Assembly: GCA_002482725.1 (NCBI GenBank)
Contig: DLGO01000114.1
Coordinates: 1 to 12,080, forward strand
Length of the DNA stretch: 12,080 nt
Direction of reading: 5' to 3'
Source of the DNA: Bacteroidetes bacterium UBA7692
GTDB lineage: Bacteria; Bacteroidota; Bacteroidia; Chitinophagales; LD1
How positions within the stretch are numbered: position 1 is the first letter of the stretch; every line of letters begins with the position of its first letter. The translations under genes and the position numbers were made by a program. The notes below the pieces were generated by a model that had not been told where the DNA came from, ran no database searches, and saw only the letters and a program-made list of their open reading frames with translations. This document shows, piece after piece, positions 7,424-12,080 of this stretch.

Positions 7424-8125
7424 TTACAAAAGGTAGAAACAAAGGAAAACATAAACCCATACAAGATCAACAAAGTGCCAATACAAACCTAATTTCTCAA
7501 CCATTTCATAGTGACCAACCCTGTCGAAACGGCCGTTCATTGTAGCAACCATCAACCAGATATTCAATATAACACCACCTGTAACGTGCAAGCCGTGGAA
7601 TCCTGTAATAATAAAGAATAACTGACCGAAGTTAACCACTTTTGAAACTTCTGATGCAGTAGTAGTAGTCATTCCATCATGCATCAAGTGAGTCCACTCA
7701 AGATATTGGCAACCTAAGAACAACAATCCGCAAATAATGGTAGGGATAAGAAACTTAACCACTCCATTCCTGTTCATTCTATATCCTTCCTGAACCGCAC
7801 GAACCATTGTATAGGAACTAACGATCAAAAGGAACGTCATGAAACTTACGAAAACCAGCGGTGCCTTAAGGTGATGAAAATATTCGTATGGCAATGGTAT
7901 TGAACTGAAAACCTCAGATGCCTTAGGCCAAGTCTCTGACTGCGTAAAACGCAAGGCTCCATAAGCAATCAATAAACTGGCAAAAGTAAAAGTGTCGCTG
8001 ATGAGGAAATACCACATCATTACTTTACCATAACCTAGCTTAAACGGAGATTTCCCACCTTTCCAAAGTTCGCGTTCAGTTTCCTGACCGTGATGTCCAT
8101 GTTCTAATGTAGCTGTTGCGCTCAT
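7424..8125 (-). CDS. coxC: Cytochrome c oxidase subunit III (first copy, 233 aa)
   Basis: An integral-membrane subunit III of the heme-copper oxidase; in this family it stabilises subunit I and sustains proton uptake, with no redox cofactor of its own. The 233 residues start with a short His/Glu tail (LEHGHHGQETERE) and then show about five membrane segments (roughly 35-58, 86-110, 124-143, 164-194, 212-232). Conserved family stretches are LGCQYLEW (137-144), GFHGLHVTGG (175-184) and LYWHFVDLVWVYVF (214-227). Five helices rather than seven is the usual shape of the shorter bacterial subunit III. It lies downstream of a paralogous subunit III gene, separated by a 127-base spacer that holds a hairpin and a promoter-like sequence. 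The start ATG at 8125 fits the alignment. Confidence 0.94.
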   Translation of the reverse strand: MSATATLEHGHHGQETERELWKGGKSPFKLGYGKVMMWYFLISDTFTFASLLIAYGALRFTQSETWPKASEVFSSIPLPYEYFHHLKAPLVFVSFMTFLLIVSSYTMVRAVQEGYRMNRNGVVKFLIPTIICGLLFLGCQYLEWTHLMHDGMTTTTASEVSKVVNFGQLFFIITGFHGLHVTGGVILNIWLMVATMNGRFDRVGHYEMVEKLGLYWHFVDLVWVYVFLCFYLL

Positions 8126-8156
8126 GTGTATTTATACTTACTTTTTATTTAACATC

Positions 8157-8183
8157 ACCGTATAAACAATCGTTCTATACGGT
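8157..8183. repeat. Hairpin-forming inverted repeat in the spacer between the two subunit III genes
   Basis: ACCGTATA (8157-8164) and TATACGGT (8176-8183) are perfect 8-bp complements around an 11-base loop. It sits 31 bases before the ATG of the downstream subunit III gene on the minus strand. No U tract follows on the minus strand, so it is a poor terminator; an operator, an RNA-processing or stability element, or a partial attenuator are alternatives. Function is not shown by the sequence. Confidence 0.45.
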
Positions 8184-8201
8184 ATTAACTTTTCTATGAT
8201 C

Positions 8202-8237
8202 CAAAACTAAATGTTGATTGCTCAACTAAAAATCAAA
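8202..8237 (-). promoter_or_regulatory. Candidate internal promoter ahead of the downstream subunit III gene
   Basis: On the minus strand an exact -7 match TAGTTTTG (plus coordinates 8202-8209) lies downstream of a TTTG (8234-8237). The spacing is 24 bases, somewhat longer than the roughly 19 typical of Bacteroidota. The -7 box is about 76 bases before the ATG at 8125 and upstream of the 8157-8183 hairpin, which would then lie in the leader RNA. This would allow separate expression of the last two oxidase genes. Moderate to weak call. Confidence 0.33.
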
Positions 8238-8252
8238 TAATCCACTTACCTA

Positions 8253-8879
8253 TTAATAGTTCAAATAAAAGAACACATACAAGTAAATCCAAACAATATC
8301 TATATAGTGCCAAAAAGATACCAGTAACTCGAGGTTAAACTGGCGTTTAGGATTGGCTATATTTTTCAATTCATAAATAGGGTCCTTTCTGGAGCGGATG
8401 GCAAAGAACAGGAATATCAACAAAAACAATAATCCTACTGCTATGTGAAAACCATGTGCTGAAGTTATCAGGTAAATAAAAGCTCCTGATAAGTTTCCGG
8501 CCAACGGCATTCCCATTTCCTTTAACTCATTCCAACCAAGTAACTGCAATCCTAAAAAAGCAGTCCCTAACACAAAACCAGCAAATAACAAAAGTCTGAA
8601 CGCAGTGAAATTGGCTTTTCTATAATTAACAAGACTAAGGTGAAGCACTACACTAACCGATATGATACAGATGGTGCTGTACAAAAAAACTGTCGGCAGT
8701 TTAAAGTTTTCCCAGGTCTGAAAATCAGCCTTTTTCACAATCAGAGCACTTGTAAGCGCTGCAAAGAACATCGTCATGCTGGCCATTGCCAACCAAAGAG
8801 CAAATTTTTGGGGATGAATACCCGTGTATTCCATCCTTTCTTTCAGATACTCTTTATCCTTCCACGTATAATCATCCAT
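8253..8879 (-). CDS. Cytochrome c oxidase subunit III-like protein (second copy, 208 aa)
   Basis: A second member of the heme-copper oxidase subunit III family, directly downstream of cyoE. I start it at the ATG at 8879 (MDDYTWKDKEY, 208 residues); an in-frame TTG at 8888 would add only three residues. About five membrane segments are visible (near 25-48, 62-84, 92-116, 130-161, 187-207). Family-type blocks are GLQLLGWNELK (110-120), SAHGFHIAVGL (140-150) and WHYIDIVWIYLYVFF (190-204), parallel to the WHFVDLVW block of the other copy. The two copies are clearly diverged, so this is an old paralogous pair, as is usual in Bacteroidota oxidase clusters. It probably joins the same complex, but its separate role is not known. 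The 27-base gap from cyoE suggests co-transcription. Confidence 0.9.
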   Translation of the reverse strand: MDDYTWKDKEYLKERMEYTGIHPQKFALWLAMASMTMFFAALTSALIVKKADFQTWENFKLPTVFLYSTICIISVSVVLHLSLVNYRKANFTAFRLLLFAGFVLGTAFLGLQLLGWNELKEMGMPLAGNLSGAFIYLITSAHGFHIAVGLLFLLIFLFFAIRSRKDPIYELKNIANPKRQFNLELLVSFWHYIDIVWIYLYVFFYLNY

Positions 8880-8906
8880 AACACACAATTTATCAAATTA
8901 CCTATC

Positions 8907-9806
8907 CTACATCCTACCGAACAATAAAGCAAGTTGCACAATGGGTAAATACGCAAAAGATCCAAACATCAATTTTTTAGCACTGGCATCATCACACTTT
9001 AACCATAACTGCACGGCTTGCCAGAAAAATATACAACCCATTAATATAACCACAACTACACTCGCAAAATTCATCATTCCAAAAAAGTATGGAACAATAG
9101 AAACCAAAGTTAAACCTGCAGCATATATCACACACTGTAGGGCGCTAAACTTATTTTTGCCACCAGAGCTAGGCAACAACATTATATCAGCCTTTTTATA
9201 ATCATCATACTGTACCCAAGCTATAGCCCAAAAGTGAGGGAACTGCCACAGGAACTGCACGCTAAACAATAACATAGCTACAAAATCTATCTGGCCTGTA
9301 GCGCATACATATCCAATCATAACAGGCAGTGCACCAGGAATAGCACCCACAAATACCGCTATAGGATGAATCCTTTTGAGAGGAGTATAAATAAAAGCAT
9401 AGCTAAACAATGATATGGCAGCAAGCACTCCTGCAGTTGGATTGAACATTTGCCAAAGCATAATAATGCCGCCAACACCACAGAGACCTGAGAATATCAT
9501 CGCTTCCAAAACATTCATCCTGCCTACTGCAAGAGGTCTGTTTTGTGTGCGTGTCATTAGTTTATCAATATCCCTTTCAATTATCTGATTAATAGCATTA
9601 GAAGCACCTGTAACAAGTACACCACCAATAATCAACCATAGAATTGAAGTTAAGCTATAAGAGCCTTGTATACCAAACAAAAAACCTATAACAGCGGAGA
9701 ATACAACCAAAGCACCGAGACGCAATTTCATCAATGCAGCATAGTCACTCAACCTTTGGGTTAAGCGGCCTGAGCCTTGAATCATATGTGCATCTACCTT
9801 GTTCAT
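8907..9806 (-). CDS. cyoE: Protoheme IX farnesyltransferase (heme O synthase)
   Basis: A polytopic inner-membrane prenyltransferase of the UbiA superfamily that attaches farnesyl to the 2-vinyl group of protoheme IX, giving heme O, the precursor of the heme A used by the adjacent oxidase. The 299 residues contain the first Asp-rich, Mg-diphosphate-binding motif NQIIERDID (73-81), followed by MTRTQNRPL (84-92). Further blocks are YTPLKR (140-145), GAIPGALPVMIGY (154-166), and FPHFWAIAWVQYDDYKKADI (189-208), which holds the second Asp-rich site. About nine hydrophobic segments fit the family. The start is ATG at 9806, 32 bases after the coxA stop; an internal Met8 is the only close alternative. 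It is also called ctaB. Heme A synthase (ctaA), needed for the next step, is not in the window. Confidence 0.96.
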   Translation of the reverse strand: MNKVDAHMIQGSGRLTQRLSDYAALMKLRLGALVVFSAVIGFLFGIQGSYSLTSILWLIIGGVLVTGASNAINQIIERDIDKLMTRTQNRPLAVGRMNVLEAMIFSGLCGVGGIIMLWQMFNPTAGVLAAISLFSYAFIYTPLKRIHPIAVFVGAIPGALPVMIGYVCATGQIDFVAMLLFSVQFLWQFPHFWAIAWVQYDDYKKADIMLLPSSGGKNKFSALQCVIYAAGLTLVSIVPYFFGMMNFASVVVVILMGCIFFWQAVQLWLKCDDASAKKLMFGSFAYLPIVQLALLFGRM

Positions 9807-9838
9807 TATTTGTTTTCTTATCTATTATTTGAGTTAAA

Positions 9839-11674
9839 TTATTTGTGTTCTACTTCACCAGGTTCCAAAGGCTCATCCTGAGGAATGAATGAACGTCCGT
9901 TTACGCTATAGTCATAAGGCCAACGATATACAGTTGGTATCTCACCAGGCCAGTTGCCATGCAAACGCTCAACCGGAGCTGTCCACTCCAACGTAGTACC
10001 ACCCCATGGGTTGTTGTATTCGCCTTCCAGTTTTCTTCCTTTGAAGATGCTGTAGAAGAAGTTTACGATGAATACCAACTGAGCAAAAAATACAACGATA
10101 GCCGCTACAGAGATGAACTCAGTAAGGTTATTGAAGTTATTGAATGTTTCGAAGTTAGCGAAGCTGAAATACCTTCTTGGCAAACCTGTCATGAAGTGCA
10201 TCGGGAAGAATATAGCATAAGCTCCAATAAGAGTAATCCAGAAATGGATCAAACCTAAAGTCTCATTCATAAAGCGACCGTAGAAACGTGGGAACCAGTG
10301 GTAAACACCGGCAAACATACCACAGAAAGCGGCTACACCCATTACTATGTGGAAGTGAGCTACAACGAAGTATGTATCGTGCAATTGAATATCAATAGCC
10401 GAGTTACCCAACATGATACCTGTAAGACCGCCTGATATGAAGAATGATACGAAGCCTATTGCAAAAAGCATAGGTGTATTCAATCTGATAGATCCTTTCC
10501 ATATAGTACCTATCCAGTTAAATACTTTAATAGCAGATGGAACAGCAATCAACAGTGTAAACAATACGAATACCGCACCAAGGTTTGGATTCATACCAGT
10601 AACGAACATGTGGTGAGCCCATACAAGGAACGCTATGATAACGATTGCCATGATAGAGATAACCATCGCCCTGTAACCAAATATAGGCTTACGTGCGTGT
10701 ACGCTCAACACTTCAGAAACTATACCCATCGCAGGAAGGATGATAATATAAACCTCTGGGTGACCAAGGAACCAGAACAAATGCTGGTAAAGGATAGGTG
10801 AACCACCTTTATAATCCAACAAGTTACCATTGATGATGATATCATTCAAATAGAATGAAGTGCCCAATAAACGGTCAAATTCTAATAGAGATACACCAGC
10901 CAAAAGAGCAGGGAATGAAAGGATACCCAATACAGCAGTAAACATGAACGCCCATATTGTAAGAGGCATTTTCATCATGGTCATACCTTTGGTACGCATG
11001 TTAAGGATAGTAGCAACATAGTTCAAACCACCTAACAGAGATGATACAACAAACAATGTCATAGCAAGAGCCCAAAGGTCGAAACCAAGACCCGAACCTT
11101 TGTTAAGAGCTATGTCTTTAATACCATTGATAGGAGGATATGCTGTCCAACCGCCAGAGGCAGGTCCTGTCTGGATGAAGAAAGACGATAACATAACGAC
11201 TGATGCAGCAAAGAAGAACCAATATGAAAGCATGTTCATAAAGCCCGATGCCATATCGCGTATACCTAGTTGATAAGGAATAAGCAAGTTTGCGAATGTA
11301 CCACTCAAACCACCTGTCAATACAAAGAATACCAGGATGGTACCGTGCATGGTTACAAGAGAAAGATAAAACTCGTTAGAAATCTTACCACCCTCTGCCC
11401 AACGTCCAAGGAATGTTTCCAGGAACGGGAACGTTTCATTTGGCCAACCCAACTGAAGACGGAATAGTACAGACAATAAACCTCCAACTATTCCCCAAAA
11501 CATACCTGTAATAAGGAACTGCTTTCCGATCATCTTATGGTCGGTACTGAAAATATACTTTTGAATCCAAGTTTCTTCGTGATGGTGATCATCATGGCCG
11601 TGTGCATGGTCATGGCCGTGATCGTGTCCATGTGCGTGTAAATCCGTATTTACATTAATCTCTGCCGAGTGCAT
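9839..11674 (-). CDS. coxA: Cytochrome c oxidase subunit I (aa3-type, A1 heme-copper oxidase)
   Basis: The catalytic subunit, which reduces O2 to water at the heme a3-CuB centre and pumps protons. In 611 residues the expected ligands are all visible: H110 (TMHG) and H442 for low-spin heme a, H440 for heme a3 (block VVAHFH), and H305, H354 and H355 for CuB. Y309 in HPEVY is the Tyr that cross-links to a CuB His. E307 in HPEVY assigns it to the A1 class, with D140 (D-channel entry) and K383 (K-channel) in the expected places. About twelve membrane helices fit the family. The N-terminus is a His-rich cytoplasmic tail (11 His among residues 13-32) before the usual WIQKYIFSTDHK start. The C-terminal extension (about 550-611) ends in an acidic stretch. 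Start ATG at 11674, preceded by purine-rich AAGAAG. It follows coxB by 54 bases and precedes cyoE by 32. Confidence 0.98.
   Translation of the reverse strand: MHSAEINVNTDLHAHGHDHGHDHAHGHDDHHHEETWIQKYIFSTDHKMIGKQFLITGMFWGIVGGLLSVLFRLQLGWPNETFPFLETFLGRWAEGGKISNEFYLSLVTMHGTILVFFVLTGGLSGTFANLLIPYQLGIRDMASGFMNMLSYWFFFAASVVMLSSFFIQTGPASGGWTAYPPINGIKDIALNKGSGLGFDLWALAMTLFVVSSLLGGLNYVATILNMRTKGMTMMKMPLTIWAFMFTAVLGILSFPALLAGVSLLEFDRLLGTSFYLNDIIINGNLLDYKGGSPILYQHLFWFLGHPEVYIIILPAMGIVSEVLSVHARKPIFGYRAMVISIMAIVIIAFLVWAHHMFVTGMNPNLGAVFVLFTLLIAVPSAIKVFNWIGTIWKGSIRLNTPMLFAIGFVSFFISGGLTGIMLGNSAIDIQLHDTYFVVAHFHIVMGVAAFCGMFAGVYHWFPRFYGRFMNETLGLIHFWITLIGAYAIFFPMHFMTGLPRRYFSFANFETFNNFNNLTEFISVAAIVVFFAQLVFIVNFFYSIFKGRKLEGEYNNPWGGTTLEWTAPVERLHGNWPGEIPTVYRWPYDYSVNGRSFIPQDEPLEPGEVEHK
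11579..11638 (-). repeat. His/Asp/Gly-coding short repeat in the coxA 5' end
   Basis: This stretch encodes residues 13-32 of CoxA, in which His alternates with Gly, Asp and Ala (HGHDHGHDHAHGHDDHHH). The DNA is an imperfect hexamer repeat in which CATGGCCGTG occurs twice on the plus strand. Such tails are common at the N-terminus of Bacteroidota CoxA and could bind metal, perhaps copper. The repeat nature makes it prone to length variation between strains. Metal binding is inferred, not shown. Confidence 0.65.
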
Positions 11675-11728
11675 AATATCTTCTTTTAAAATTTATTTAA
11701 TACGCAAATAGCGATTTCTAAATTACAA

Positions 11729-12079
11729 TTACTTTGATTTAGTCAATAATGAAACAGGCTTATCAATAGCAACCTGAGCAGAATCTGCTGCAGGTAATTT
11801 AGCGCCGGGAACAACTTCAGTAGCTGCAGGTGTTGAAGAAGCCAATGTAGGTTTCACGACAGTTTCGTAATAAGAAGCCTGACCATCTAACCAAGCAGAA
11901 TATTCAGCTTCATCTACTACTATCACATCTTTTTGCATAGCATAGTGCGAGCGTCCACACAATTCGGTACAAGCCAATTCGTATTTGAACGTTTCCCAAC
12001 GAGGCCTTCCGGTCTCTTTGTTGATTTCCTGCCACCAAGGCTGTGTGCTAAGATACTGTTGCATCTCTTTGGTAGTCAT
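11729..12079 (-). CDS. coxB: Cytochrome c oxidase subunit II, C-terminal part (5' end outside window)
   Basis: This is the C-terminal 116 residues of subunit II, which takes electrons from cytochrome c at its CuA centre. The ATG at 12079 is internal; the signal/membrane helices and the first CuA His lie beyond the right edge. Seen: the CuA-loop block CTELCGRSHYAM with C37, E39, C41, H45 and M48 (numbered from the visible Met), all conserved. From about residue 70 to the end is a tail rich in Ala, Pro, Val and Thr with no CXXCH, so there is no fused cytochrome c domain as in caa3-type enzymes. Electrons must then come from a separate cytochrome c. It is the most upstream oxidase gene visible and precedes coxA by 54 bases, which suggests one transcript. 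Confidence 0.95.
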   Translation of the reverse strand: MTTKEMQQYLSTQPWWQEINKETGRPRWETFKYELACTELCGRSHYAMQKDVIVVDEAEYSAWLDGQASYYETVVKPTLASSTPAATEVVPGAKLPAADSAQVAIDKPVSLLTKSK

Positions 12080-12080
12080 T

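Noticed and set aside
8213..8226. 5-bp hairpin GTTGA-TTGC-TCAAC in the subunit III spacer
   Set aside because: It is short enough to occur often by chance and has no associated signal.
8880..8888. TTG as start of the second subunit III gene
   Set aside because: The ATG at 8879 lies three codons downstream, and the extra residues match nothing expected in the family.
9959..10258. 99-residue plus-strand open frame opposite coxA
   Set aside because: It mirrors a strongly conserved coxA coding region and has no start context or recognisable motif, so it is an antisense shadow.

Overview
The window looks like a piece of Bacteroidota chromosome, probably from the Chitinophagales/Sphingobacteriales side of the phylum. 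Three things support this: the A+T-rich sequence, the near absence of Shine-Dalgarno sequences with A-rich leaders and a TAnnTTTG-type promoter element, and a secreted protein ending in a type IX secretion (T9SS) sorting domain. The cytochrome oxidase layout, with two adjacent subunit III genes and a His-rich CoxA tail, also fits. The assignment below phylum level is inference.

Left part, 1-4211. The 5'-truncated primosomal helicase gene priA (+) converges on a small secreted Spy/LTXXQ-like protein gene (-). A perfect 18-bp hairpin lies between them and probably ends transcription from both sides. A class I-type CPD photolyase gene (+) is divergent from the small gene across a 135-bp spacer. 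PriA (restart of stalled forks) and photolyase (repair of UV dimers) are both genome-maintenance proteins, but nothing in the sequence shows they are co-regulated.

Middle part, 4212-6906. Two exported proteins of unknown substrate are encoded convergently around a second strong hairpin. One (+) has a beta-rich, Asn/Gly-rich repeat region and a domain like those that usually precede a T9SS signal, but it has no sorting domain. The other (-) is an LVIVD-repeat 'choice-of-anchor B' protein with a carboxypeptidase-regulatory-like domain and a C-terminal T9SS domain, so it is probably delivered to the cell surface.

Right part, 6938-12080. One minus-strand cluster encodes an aa3-type (A1) heme-copper oxidase, in transcription order: coxB (3' part only), coxA, cyoE/ctaB (heme O synthase), coxC-like II, coxC-like I and the subunit IV-like coxD. 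A 32-nt perfect palindrome followed by a T-rich run ends the cluster. CoxB and CoxA carry the metal centres, CyoE makes the heme O precursor of heme A, and the small subunits complete the membrane complex. The visible part of CoxB has no CXXCH heme site, so this is not a caa3 enzyme with cytochrome c fused at the C-terminus of subunit II.

There are no tRNA, rRNA, CRISPR, insertion-sequence or phage signals, and no gene-free stretch longer than about 155 bases. I found no convincing new multi-gene system. The best candidates for a second look are the sorting-domain-less secreted protein with an inverted repeat at its start codon, and the hairpin/promoter-like spacer between the two subunit III genes.
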